From assembly GCA_009469675.1 (NCBI GenBank), contig SSSZ01000054.1:1-64000 (forward strand): 64,000 nt of DNA, read 5' to 3'. Positions 21,955-30,826 of this stretch are shown in pieces. The DNA is from Azonexaceae bacterium (GTDB lineage: Bacteria; Pseudomonadota; Gammaproteobacteria; Burkholderiales; Rhodocyclaceae). Each line of letters opens with the position of its first letter. Positions within the stretch are counted from its first letter, which is position 1. The notes beneath the pieces were generated by a model that made no database searches, was not told the DNA's origin, and was given only the letters and a program-made list of their open reading frames with translations. The position numbers and the translations under genes were made by a program.

Positions 21955-22788
21955 ATGGCGAAGAAAGCACTTTGTATCGGTATCAACAACTATCCGGGCA
22001 CCCACATGGATCTGCAGGGCTGCGTCAACGACGCCCAGGACTGGGCGGCCACCCTGGCGGCGCGGGGTTTCAAGACCACCACCCTGGTGGACGGTCAGGC
22101 CACCAAAGCCGCCATGGTCGCCGCCATGGCCGACCTCATCGGCAAGGGGGCCAAGGGTGACACCCTGGTCATCACCTATTCCGGCCACGGCACCTACCAG
22201 CCCGACGAAAACGGTGACGAAACCGACGGCCTCGACGAAGCACTCTGCCCCTACGATCTGCAGACCAAGGGCGAGGCCCTGACCGACGACGAAATCCACG
22301 CCCTGTTCGCCGCCCGCAAAGCCGGCGTCAAACTCGTGCTGATTTCTGACAGCTGCCACTCCGGCACCGTCACCCGGGCCGCCGCCGCCCCAGCCGGCGC
22401 CGAGACCCGGCCCCGCTTCATGCCCATGGGCATGTGGCTGCCCAAGGCCAGCCTGCCCAAGGACCGGGCCGGCAAGGCGGCCCTGACCATGGCCGCCCCG
22501 GGGGGCGCTTCCCCCCTCCTCGGCGCCCACTCCAACAAGCTCGGCGACTTGCTCCTGGCGGGCTGCAAGGAAGGCCCCAATAATTTCAGCTACGACGCCC
22601 GCATCGGAGGACGCTTCAACGGCGCCTTCACCTACTACGCCCTCAAGGCGCTCAAGACGCAAAAGCCGGATGCCACCTACGCCGACTGGCACAAGGCCAT
22701 CCTCAAATACCTACCCTCGGCCAGCTACCCCCAGGTACCGCAACTGGTCGGCACCGCCACCGCCCGGCAGCAGAAGATTTTCGCCTAG
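21955..22788 (+). CDS. Caspase-family (C14) cysteine protease (operon gene 2)
   Basis: A 277-residue metacaspase-like protease consisting of little more than the catalytic domain. The N terminus KALCIGINNYPG and the QGCVNDAQDW segment are typical of prokaryotic caspases. The catalytic histidine is H78 in TYSGHGTY and the cysteine is C134 in SDSCHSG, an acidic-pocket arrangement seen in metacaspases (arginine/lysine specificity). There is no signal peptide, prodomain or membrane anchor, so activation would have to come from a partner. AGAGGAGA precedes the ATG at 21955; the gene follows operon gene 1 by 47 bases. Confidence 0.9.
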   Translation: MAKKALCIGINNYPGTHMDLQGCVNDAQDWAATLAARGFKTTTLVDGQATKAAMVAAMADLIGKGAKGDTLVITYSGHGTYQPDENGDETDGLDEALCPYDLQTKGEALTDDEIHALFAARKAGVKLVLISDSCHSGTVTRAAAAPAGAETRPRFMPMGMWLPKASLPKDRAGKAALTMAAPGGASPLLGAHSNKLGDLLLAGCKEGPNNFSYDARIGGRFNGAFTYYALKALKTQKPDATYADWHKAILKYLPSASYPQVPQLVGTATARQQKIFA

Positions 22789-22827
22789 CCCCGACGGCGG
22801 CGCCGCCGTACCGACAGGAGCCCGACC

Positions 22828-25800
22828 ATGGACCAGCGCAAGATCAAGATTCGCGGCACCCCCCACCTCGCCCCGCGGAACGGCGCCGAACCGGCGCCCC
22901 CCCTGCCGGCCGGCTGCCGCCTCCTCCACAGTCTGGCGCCGGGCAGCGCCCGGGATGGCGCCGGCGAGGAAATCGAGGTCGCCGCCGACACCGTCGTCCG
23001 CATCCGCCTGGAGAACGGTTTCGTCCTCTGGAGCCGCAGCGACGACCTGGTGCGCGACCACGGCCGTCGGGCGCTTTCCCGCGACGGCGGCGACGCCTGG
23101 GAATTCGCCACCCTCAGCGGGGGCCGGTGCCGGACCGGAGAACGCGGTGTCGTCGGGCTGGCCATCCGGGTACTCGATTTTTTCGGCGTCGACGTCGCGG
23201 CCGACTCGGCCAGGACTCTCGGCGCCAAGCTCGAAACCAAGGCCCTGGCCAAGGGCGGTCCGGGCTTCTACCGCTGCAGCCTGAAGGACCGCTTCGTCCT
23301 CACCCCGGTGGGGCGGAACGAAGCCCTGGCCGCCGACCAGGGCCCGCTCCTCATCTTTATCCACGGCACCGCCTCCAGTACCGAAGGGGGGTTCGGCAAG
23401 CTCTGGGCCGCCGACAACGCAGCCGGACGCGAGGCCCGGGAAGCCCTGGCCCGGCGCTACGGCGAGCGGGTCTTCTGCCTGGAGCACCGGACCCTCACCG
23501 AAAGCCCGATCAAAAACGCCCAAGACATCGTCGACCGCCTGCCGGCCGGCGCCGAGATCCATCTTGTCTCCCATTCCCGTGGCGGGCTGGTGGGAGAACT
23601 CCTGTGCCTGGGCGGTTGCGACAACCTGGCCGGAATTCTCACCCCCTCAAACCTCAGCGAATTATTCCGGGCCGACCGCATCGTCGCCCAGCAACTGGGC
23701 CTCTCGCCCCTGGGCGAACTCGCCTCCCGGGAGCGGGATGCCGCCTACGAAGCCGACCGCAGGGGCCTCGCCAAACTGGTCGCCGGTCTGGGGGAAAAAC
23801 GTCTGCGGGTGACTCGATTCGTCCGCGTCGCCGCCCCGGCCCGGGGCACCACCCTGGCTTCGGGGCGCCTCGACCGCTGGCTGTCGGCCCTCGACTTCCT
23901 GGCCGAACGGGCCCTCGGGGTCGGTTTCCTGGCCGGCGGCCTCGACTTTTTGCTGGCCGTGGTGCGGGAACGCACCGATCCGCGGACCCTGCCCGGCCTC
24001 GAAGCGATGATGCCCGGCTCGGCGCTGACCCGCCTGCTCCACCATCCCGACCTGACGACCGCTGCCGATCTGACGGTGATCGCCGGTGACATCGAAGGCC
24101 AGGGCAGCACTTCGCCCTGGCATAAGCTCAAGGTGCTGTTCAGCGATTGGTTCTATGGCGCCGAACACGACCTGGTGGTCAATACCGGCTCCATGTCCGG
24201 CGGCCTGGCACGCCGCCCCGGGGCGGCCCGGGCGCGCAAGGACCAGGGGCCGACGGTGGACCATTTCAGCTATTTCAAGAACGAGCGCAGCGTGCGCTGG
24301 CTCCTCGCTGGCCTCACCCGGGGCGACGGCGAAGACGGCGGCTTCCTCCCACTCGCCGCCGTCCCTCCCTCGGCCCCGCGCTGGCGCGAGGCCGTGGCAC
24401 GGAGCACGACGACGACGACCCCCCGCCCCCTGGCCGTGGTCCTGCCCGGCACCATGGGCAGCCAGCTCGCCGCCAACGGCGAACCGGTCTGGCTCGACTA
24501 CAGCGCCCTCCTGCGGGGCGGCCTGAAGAAGATCCGCATGGGCATCGACGCCACGCCGACCGGCCTGGTGGACGAGTTCTACGCCCCCCTGGTCGAGTTC
24601 CTGGCGCGCAGTCACCGGGTGGAAATTTTTCCCTACGACTGGCGCCTTTCGGTCCGGGCAGCCGCCGCCCGTCTGGCGGAAAAACTCGCCGATCTGGTAA
24701 GCCAGGCGGAGCGGGACAAGCAGCCCGTCCACCTGGTGGCCCACTCCATGGGCGGTCTGGTCGTCCGCGCCATGATCGCCGACGGTGGTGCCGGCAGCGC
24801 CCTCTGGCGCCGCATCACCAGCCTGCCCAACAGCCGCCTGCTCATGCTCGGGACGCCCAACCACGGCTCCTACGAAGCGGTACGCTGGCTCACCGGTTTC
24901 AACCCCACCGAGGCCAAACTGGCTCTCCTCGACCTGACCCAGAGCACCGACCAGATCGTCGATCTGGTGCGCCAGTACCCGGGACTCCTCGAACTTTTGC
25001 CCTTCGCCCCGCACAATCCGGATTTCGCCGACCCCGCCCGCTGGCAAGAAATCAAGGCCCAGACCAGCGCCGTCTGGCACGTTGCCGAGGCCGGCGCCCT
25101 AGGGGAGGCCGCCGCCACCTGGAAGCTCCTCCTCAACGCCGCCCCCGACCCCCAGTGCATGCGCTACGTGGCGGGATGCCAGCCGGCGACCGTCACCGAC
25201 TTCTGGCTCGCCGACTACGACGACCTGGCCAATATCAACCGCAAGCGCCTCGATTTCATCGCCACCGCCGAAGGGGACGGTACGGTGACCTGGGAATCGG
25301 GCCGCCTCCCCGGCGTCCCCACCTGGTACGTCGAGGACACCGCCCACGACGCCCTCTGTGCCCGTACCGCCGCCTTTCCCGGCTATCTCGACATCCTCAT
25401 GACAGGCAGCACGGCGCGGCTGCCCGCCGCGCCGCCGGCCCGCAGCCGGGGCGGCGGAAGCGAAACCTTTGCCCTGCCGCCGACGCCGCCCGGCGAGATC
25501 ATACCCGGGGCTGCCGGACTTTCCGGCTTCGGTTTCGGCGGCGGCCTGCCCGAGGGTTTCGCAGCCGGCCCGCCCGCCCTGCCCACCTTGGAGATCAGCC
25601 TGCGCCACGGCGACCTCGCCTACGCCCGCCACCCGGTCTTGGTCGGCCATTACCTGGGGGACGCCGTGGTCAGCGCCGAAGCCGTGCTCGACCGCCAACT
25701 CGGCAACGCCCTGACGCGCCGCCTTGATCTCGGCGTCTACCCCGGCCGCCTCGGCAGCTCGGCCTTTTTCGTCAATCCAGCAGCCGCGGCCAAGCCGGCG

Positions 25801-28320
25801 GGCGCCCTGGTCGTCGGCCTCGGCCAGGTCGGCGAACTGACTCCGCTGCTCCTCGAAACCGCCATTCGCAACGCCCTGCTCGACTATGCCCTGGCGGTAG
25901 CCCAGTGGCCCGACGAGCGCTTCGGCCGGGCCGGCGGCCCCCGCTCGGCGGCCATCTCCTGCCTGCTGGTCGGTTCCGGCGCCGGCGGCATCGCCACCCG
26001 CGACGCCGTGGAAGCCATCCTGCGCGGCGCCGTCGCCGCCAATACCCGCCTGATCGAAGCCCGGCTCGAAGGGACGGTCCTGGTCGACCGCCTCGAACTC
26101 CTGGAACTCTTCGAAGATGTGGCCATTGCCGCCGCCGACGGCCTGCACCGCACCCTCACCGACGACCGGCTGGCGGGAGCGGTGCGCTGGCCGGCCGGAG
26201 CGGTCGAAGCCGGCCAGGGCGGCCGCCGCCGGGTACGTTTCGAAGAGGCGCCGGAATGGTGGCACCGGGTCGAGATCGTCGAAGAAAAGGAACGCCCCGA
26301 CGTGCTGCGCTTCGTCTTTTCCACGGACCGGGCCCGGGCCGAGGAAACCCTGGCGAGCGGCCAGTTGGGCCTGGCCGAATCCTTCATCCGCGAGGCCTCG
26401 GCTTCGGCCCGGGCCAACCCGGAAGCCGCCAAGACCCTGTTCGAGATGCTGCTGCCCCAACGGGTCAAGGAACAGGCGCCGCAGCAGGGCAATCTGGTAC
26501 TGCTGCTCGACGAGCGCTCGGCCCGCTACCCGTGGGAATTGCTCGAAGACCGCTGGGGCATAGGCGGCCGTCCGCCGGCCGTGGCGGCCGGGCTGGTCCG
26601 GCAGCTCAAGACCGCCACCTTCCGGCCCCGTCCGGCCCACGCCTTCGAGGCCAAGGCCCTGGTCGTGGGCAACCCGGACCTGGGCGGCTGGCAGGATTTC
26701 GCCGACCTCCCCGGCGCCCGGGAAGAAGCCCGGCGGGTCGCCGATCTCCTGGCGGGCAGCGGCTTCGACGTGCGCGACTGCTTCGACGAAAAATCGGCCG
26801 CCGTGATCGAATGCCTGCACCGGGACGCCTGGCGCATTCTCCACCTGGCTGGACACGGCGCCTTCGACCACCCCCTGCCGCCCCGGTCGGGCAATCCGGC
26901 AGACCCGCCCCGGCGCGTGTCGGGCATGGTGATCGGCCCCCAGACCCTTCTCACCCCGGGCGACATCGAACAGATGCGCTGGGTACCCGAGCTCGTCTTC
27001 ATCAACTGCTGCCACCTGGGCCGCACCCAGGGCCGTACCGATCTTGACCGGGGCGCCCTGGCAGCCAACCTCGGCGTCCAGTTCATCCGCCTCGGCGTGC
27101 GCGCCGTCATCGCCGCCGGCTGGGCGGTGGACGACCGGGCCGGGCAGGCCTTCGCCGAGTTCTTCTACGGCCGCATGCTCGATGGCGAGTCCTTCGGCGA
27201 AGCCGTGCGGGCCGCCCGGGAAAACCTCTGGAACCGCTTCCCCGACGTCAATACCTGGGGCGCCTATCAATGCTACGGCGACCCGGCGTTCCGCCTCCAC
27301 CGGGACGGCCCGGCGCCGGTGCGCATACCGCCTCCCTACGGCGCCCCGGCCGAGCTGGTAGCCGATCTCGACAACTTCGTCGCCGCCTGCAAAGGGAGCG
27401 ATCCGGGCGACCAGGGCAAGGCGACGATCGCCGCCCTGCTCGAGCGGGTACCCCGGATCCAGCGGGACGCCTGGTGCCGGCGCGCCGATGTCGCCGCCGC
27501 CCTCGGCCTGGCCTGGGGCGAGATCGGCGATTGGGGGCAGGCCATTGCCTGGCTCGACAAAGCCCTCGCGGCCGGCAAGGGGGACTGCCCCCTCCGGGCC
27601 GTCGAGCAATACGCCAACTACCGCGTCCGGCACGCGCTCGCCACTTGGGAAGCGGCCGCCCGCCGCCCGGCGGCCCAGCGCGAGAAACTCCGCCAGGAGC
27701 AGTTGGAGACCGTCGCCTCCGCCATCGCCGAACTCGAAACCCTGTCCCGCTGGGCTCCGACCCCCGAGCGTCTGAGCCTCCTGGGCGGCGCCTGCAAGCG
27801 CCAGGCCCGCCTGCTCGCCGATCCGGCACGACGCCTGGCCGCCCTGGACGCCATGGGGCGCGGTTACCGCAAAGCCTACGAACTGTCCCCCGGAGCCTAC
27901 GCCTTTACCAATTGGGCCCTTGCCACCTTGCTCGGCCAACACCTCGCTCCGGACCGCCCGCCCATCGACGTCGCCGGCCTGGACAGCGAGTGCGCCAACC
28001 TCAAAGAGGCCCTGGAGCAAAAGGACGCGGTCGATCCCGATTTCTGGACGAGCAGCGGTCTGGCCGATCTCGATCTCGTCCGCCTCGTCGCCCGCCAGGC
28101 GGAACCTGCCCCGGGCCGCGGCAAGCGGCGCCAGCAAGCCGGGGGGTCCGACGCTCTGGCGGCCGCCCTGGGCGCAACCTACGGCCGGGCCATCCGGCGG
28201 GGCGCCAGCCCGCGGGAGGTGGCCTCGATCCGCGAACACCTCGACTTCGTCGCCGACTTCTGCCCCCAGGGCAGCGCCCTGGCCCACAGTCTGACCGCCA
28301 TCCGCGCCGCCCTGCCATGA
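22828..28320 (+). CDS. Giant double alpha/beta hydrolase-CHAT protease-helical repeat protein (operon gene 3)
   Basis: An 1830-residue multidomain protein. Residues about 165-490 form a first alpha/beta hydrolase with oxyanion HGT near 179 and a likely triad S250 (VSHSRGG), D448 and H479. Residues about 530-860 form a second, lecithin:cholesterol-acyltransferase-like hydrolase with S640 (AHSMGG), D817 and H840. A Gly/Pro-rich linker (about 865-905) precedes an alpha/beta region at 920-1110 that may be macro- or leucyl-aminopeptidase-N-like. A CHAT protease domain (about 1220-1495) has H1343 in LAGHGAFD and C1394/C1395 in INCCHLG. Residues about 1510-1830 are TPR-like helices. There is no signal peptide. 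All three catalytic sites look intact. It lies 39 bases after the caspase gene. Confidence 0.85.
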   Translation: MDQRKIKIRGTPHLAPRNGAEPAPPLPAGCRLLHSLAPGSARDGAGEEIEVAADTVVRIRLENGFVLWSRSDDLVRDHGRRALSRDGGDAWEFATLSGGRCRTGERGVVGLAIRVLDFFGVDVAADSARTLGAKLETKALAKGGPGFYRCSLKDRFVLTPVGRNEALAADQGPLLIFIHGTASSTEGGFGKLWAADNAAGREAREALARRYGERVFCLEHRTLTESPIKNAQDIVDRLPAGAEIHLVSHSRGGLVGELLCLGGCDNLAGILTPSNLSELFRADRIVAQQLGLSPLGELASRERDAAYEADRRGLAKLVAGLGEKRLRVTRFVRVAAPARGTTLASGRLDRWLSALDFLAERALGVGFLAGGLDFLLAVVRERTDPRTLPGLEAMMPGSALTRLLHHPDLTTAADLTVIAGDIEGQGSTSPWHKLKVLFSDWFYGAEHDLVVNTGSMSGGLARRPGAARARKDQGPTVDHFSYFKNERSVRWLLAGLTRGDGEDGGFLPLAAVPPSAPRWREAVARSTTTTTPRPLAVVLPGTMGSQLAANGEPVWLDYSALLRGGLKKIRMGIDATPTGLVDEFYAPLVEFLARSHRVEIFPYDWRLSVRAAAARLAEKLADLVSQAERDKQPVHLVAHSMGGLVVRAMIADGGAGSALWRRITSLPNSRLLMLGTPNHGSYEAVRWLTGFNPTEAKLALLDLTQSTDQIVDLVRQYPGLLELLPFAPHNPDFADPARWQEIKAQTSAVWHVAEAGALGEAAATWKLLLNAAPDPQCMRYVAGCQPATVTDFWLADYDDLANINRKRLDFIATAEGDGTVTWESGRLPGVPTWYVEDTAHDALCARTAAFPGYLDILMTGSTARLPAAPPARSRGGGSETFALPPTPPGEIIPGAAGLSGFGFGGGLPEGFAAGPPALPTLEISLRHGDLAYARHPVLVGHYLGDAVVSAEAVLDRQLGNALTRRLDLGVYPGRLGSSAFFVNPAAAAKPAGALVVGLGQVGELTPLLLETAIRNALLDYALAVAQWPDERFGRAGGPRSAAISCLLVGSGAGGIATRDAVEAILRGAVAANTRLIEARLEGTVLVDRLELLELFEDVAIAAADGLHRTLTDDRLAGAVRWPAGAVEAGQGGRRRVRFEEAPEWWHRVEIVEEKERPDVLRFVFSTDRARAEETLASGQLGLAESFIREASASARANPEAAKTLFEMLLPQRVKEQAPQQGNLVLLLDERSARYPWELLEDRWGIGGRPPAVAAGLVRQLKTATFRPRPAHAFEAKALVVGNPDLGGWQDFADLPGAREEARRVADLLAGSGFDVRDCFDEKSAAVIECLHRDAWRILHLAGHGAFDHPLPPRSGNPADPPRRVSGMVIGPQTLLTPGDIEQMRWVPELVFINCCHLGRTQGRTDLDRGALAANLGVQFIRLGVRAVIAAGWAVDDRAGQAFAEFFYGRMLDGESFGEAVRAARENLWNRFPDVNTWGAYQCYGDPAFRLHRDGPAPVRIPPPYGAPAELVADLDNFVAACKGSDPGDQGKATIAALLERVPRIQRDAWCRRADVAAALGLAWGEIGDWGQAIAWLDKALAAGKGDCPLRAVEQYANYRVRHALATWEAAARRPAAQREKLRQEQLETVASAIAELETLSRWAPTPERLSLLGGACKRQARLLADPARRLAALDAMGRGYRKAYELSPGAYAFTNWALATLLGQHLAPDRPPIDVAGLDSECANLKEALEQKDAVDPDFWTSSGLADLDLVRLVARQAEPAPGRGKRRQQAGGSDALAAALGATYGRAIRRGASPREVASIREHLDFVADFCPQGSALAHSLTAIRAALP

Positions 28321-28410
28321 CCGTTGCTCCCCCAATCCTCCGCCCCCGCGGCAGCAGGCGTCCGCCCGCCGCCGGGCCGTTCTCCTGCCCCTGACCTGCC
28401 GGAATCCACC

Positions 28411-29184
28411 ATGACCCAGCACTCCCCTACCACCGCCCGGGCTTTCGTCGCAGCCCTCGAACTCCCCGCCGCCTCCCGCAGCCGCGCCGTGGCCCGCGCC
28501 GCGCCGGTCGCCGTCAGTTTCGACCCGGCCAAGGACCAGGCCCTGGTGGTCGGTTCCGAGGTCGTTTCCTTCGTCAAGGGCGTCGCCGACGAAACCCGCC
28601 AGGACATCGTCAACGGCGCCCTTCTCGCCCAGCTGGCGGCCAACAAGAAGGTATCCGACTGCAGCGACATCGTGGCCTGGTACGACGCCTATTTCGATGT
28701 GCTCGCCCATATTGGCTGGGTGATCCAGGATCGTGCCCTGCAGGCCTACGAGGAGGAAGCCGACGGCCTCACCGCCCACGAAGCCATTCTCAAGGTGGCG
28801 GCGGTCCTGCTCGGCCCTTCTCCGGCGGCCCTGGCGGTGGTGACCTCGACCGTCGAGGCCATGCGCTCCCTGGACGCCGACAATCCCTGGATCACCATCT
28901 TCAACCGGGAGGCCCAGTCGGCCAACTGCGCCCGCTTCCAGTTTGTCCTGGCCGAAACGGACGCCCAGGGCCGGATCGTCGTTTCGATCATGGCCTTCGG
29001 CTTGCGGGCCGACGCATCCTTGACCCAGGTTCTGTTTTTCAAGATCCGCAAGAACAAGGTCGGTCTCAAACAATGCGCCGGCAAGGCGACGATTAACGAA
29101 ACCGTGCTGGCCGGCGTGCGGGAGGCCATCCGCACCAAGCTGGCAGGGCGTATCGCCGACTACGTCGATTCGCTGGACATCTGA
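28411..29184 (+). CDS. Unrecognised 257-residue protein (operon gene 4)
   Basis: I do not recognise this family. The first 35 residues look disordered and alanine/serine-rich. Residues about 45-125 are helical and charged. Residues about 126-150 (VAAVLLGPSPAALAVVTSTV) are the only hydrophobic stretch and could be membrane-active or just a buried helix. The C-terminal third alternates strands and helices (RFQFVLAETD, IVVSIMAFGLRA, VLFFKIRKNKVGLKQ). There is no cysteine/histidine catalytic signature. The start at 28411 has only a weak ribosome site. Its place inside the operon suggests a structural or effector subunit. Confidence 0.6.
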   Translation: MTQHSPTTARAFVAALELPAASRSRAVARAAPVAVSFDPAKDQALVVGSEVVSFVKGVADETRQDIVNGALLAQLAANKKVSDCSDIVAWYDAYFDVLAHIGWVIQDRALQAYEEEADGLTAHEAILKVAAVLLGPSPAALAVVTSTVEAMRSLDADNPWITIFNREAQSANCARFQFVLAETDAQGRIVVSIMAFGLRADASLTQVLFFKIRKNKVGLKQCAGKATINETVLAGVREAIRTKLAGRIADYVDSLDI

Positions 29185-29220
29185 AGGGACAGCGCGGCCG
29201 ACCCGTCGGCAGTCAACCCC

Positions 29221-30807
29221 ATGGCCACCGGACAAGCCATCACCATCCTCTTTCTCGCCACGGCCCTGGCGGTGTTCGGCGCCTGGGCCGTGGCCCGGCG
29301 CTACCGGGCGGTGATGACCCGCCTGATGAGCGCGCCGGCCCCGGCGGCCCCGGCCCCCGCCCCGCCGCTGCGGGAGGTCGCCCGCCCGCCGGTGGCTGAC
29401 CTCACTCCGGCGGACAACCAGCGGGCCTACCGGCAACTGGTCGGCACCCTGCTTGCCCTGTCACTCCTCATGGCCCTGACCCGAACCCTGATCGAGCAAA
29501 CCCTGGTCTTCGCCGCCCCGGTCACCTGGAAAACCGTCCTCACCCTCACCGCCACCTACGCCTGGCCGGTGGTGCCGGTCCTCGGGGTGATCGGCCGCTG
29601 GTCGCGCCGCCGGGTGGCCGCCATGCTCGGCCTTTGGTTCCTCGGCGCCGTCGCGCTCCTGGTCTGGCGGACCACGGCGGCGGTCAGCTTCGCCGCCATC
29701 GCCGGCTGGATGGCCATGGAAATCGGCATCCCCCTCGTCATGGTCGCGGCCGTTTGCCTGGGCGGCGCCACCCGGGCCGTGGCGCCCTGGCTGCTGCCTC
29801 CGCTGGCGCTGCTCTGCGCCGCTTCCCTGGCGGGGCTGGAGGTTCTCGACTCGCTGGTCAGCCGGAATCTCGGCTTTCTCGCCGATCTCGCCGGCATAGT
29901 CGGCGTACCCGCCGTCTTCGCCGGCTTCGCCCTCCTGCCCTGGCTCCTCGCCTGGTGGCCGGTCAAGGCCATGGGCCGGCGCCTGGCCCGGGCCTACGTC
30001 GAGCGGCGCCTTTCCGAACTGATCTACCTGTTTACCGCCGTGTGGACCATCGCCCTCATCATGCCCGCCCTGAGCGCCGCCAGCAGCCTCGGCCCGGCCG
30101 GCGGCGTGGTGCTCCTGCCCCTGCTCTGGATTCCCCTGCTCATCCCCCTGGCGCGCCGGCTTTCCGCCCGCCTGCCGAAAAAACCCGGCCGGCCGCCGAC
30201 CCTCCTGGTGTTGCGGGTCTTTCAGCAGGATGCCGGCGTGACGGCGCTCTTCGACCAGGTCGTCGAGCGCTGGCGGGTCACCGGCAACACCGTCCTCATC
30301 GCCGGCACCGACCTGGTGGAACGCACCCTCGACGCCGAAGACATCTTCACTTTCCTCGACGGCCGCCTGGGCGAACGCTTCATCCGCAGCGCCGGCGACG
30401 TGCCCGCCCGGCTGGGGGCCTTCCAGTTCGAACCGGACGCCGAGGGCCGCTACCGGGTAAACGAGTGCTATTGCCACGACCAGGCCTGGAAGGAAGCCCT
30501 GGCCCCGCTGCTGCGGATGAGCGACACCGTGCTCATGGACCTGCGCGGTTTTCAGGCCCGTAACGCCGGTTGCGCCTACGAACTCGCGGCCCTGGCCGGC
30601 ACCCCGGGGCTGGCCCGGGTGGTCGTCCTGACCGACGCCCGCACCGACCAGCCCGCCGCCCGCGCCGCCGCCGCCCAGGCCCCCCCGGGGCGCTTCGTCT
30701 GGCTCGACGCCGGGCCGGGCGGAGCCACCGGCCCGGCCCAGGTGCTCGCCGCCCTCTTCCCGGCCGGCGACCCGCCCCCGCTACCCGTTCCGCAACCCCA
30801 GCACTGA
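29221..30807 (+). CDS. Polytopic membrane protein with C-terminal TIR/NDT-like domain (operon gene 5)
   Basis: A 528-residue protein. About nine hydrophobic segments lie between residues 7 and 315, interrupted by an Ala/Pro-rich cytosolic stretch near 37-60. Residues about 322-520 form a soluble alpha/beta domain: TLLVLRVFQQDAGV, NTVLIAGTDLV, SDTVLMDLRGF, then the conserved glutamate E454 in CAYELAAL and VVVLTDARTD. That resembles the ADLVVADL...YELG pattern of operon genes 1 and 7, so I read it as a membrane-tethered TIR/NDT-like domain. It could sense or cut a nucleotide at the membrane, or open a pore. The Pro-rich C terminus is probably flexible. Confidence 0.65.
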   Translation: MATGQAITILFLATALAVFGAWAVARRYRAVMTRLMSAPAPAAPAPAPPLREVARPPVADLTPADNQRAYRQLVGTLLALSLLMALTRTLIEQTLVFAAPVTWKTVLTLTATYAWPVVPVLGVIGRWSRRRVAAMLGLWFLGAVALLVWRTTAAVSFAAIAGWMAMEIGIPLVMVAAVCLGGATRAVAPWLLPPLALLCAASLAGLEVLDSLVSRNLGFLADLAGIVGVPAVFAGFALLPWLLAWWPVKAMGRRLARAYVERRLSELIYLFTAVWTIALIMPALSAASSLGPAGGVVLLPLLWIPLLIPLARRLSARLPKKPGRPPTLLVLRVFQQDAGVTALFDQVVERWRVTGNTVLIAGTDLVERTLDAEDIFTFLDGRLGERFIRSAGDVPARLGAFQFEPDAEGRYRVNECYCHDQAWKEALAPLLRMSDTVLMDLRGFQARNAGCAYELAALAGTPGLARVVVLTDARTDQPAARAAAAQAPPGRFVWLDAGPGGATGPAQVLAALFPAGDPPPLPVPQPQH

Positions 30808-30826
30808 CTCCGTGAAAGGACGCGCC

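Noticed and set aside
25099..29436. Very long open frame of 1445 codons on the minus strand
   Set aside because: It is antisense to the giant hydrolase-CHAT gene and arises from high GC codon bias. Its translation has no domains, while the plus strand shows intact catalytic motifs.
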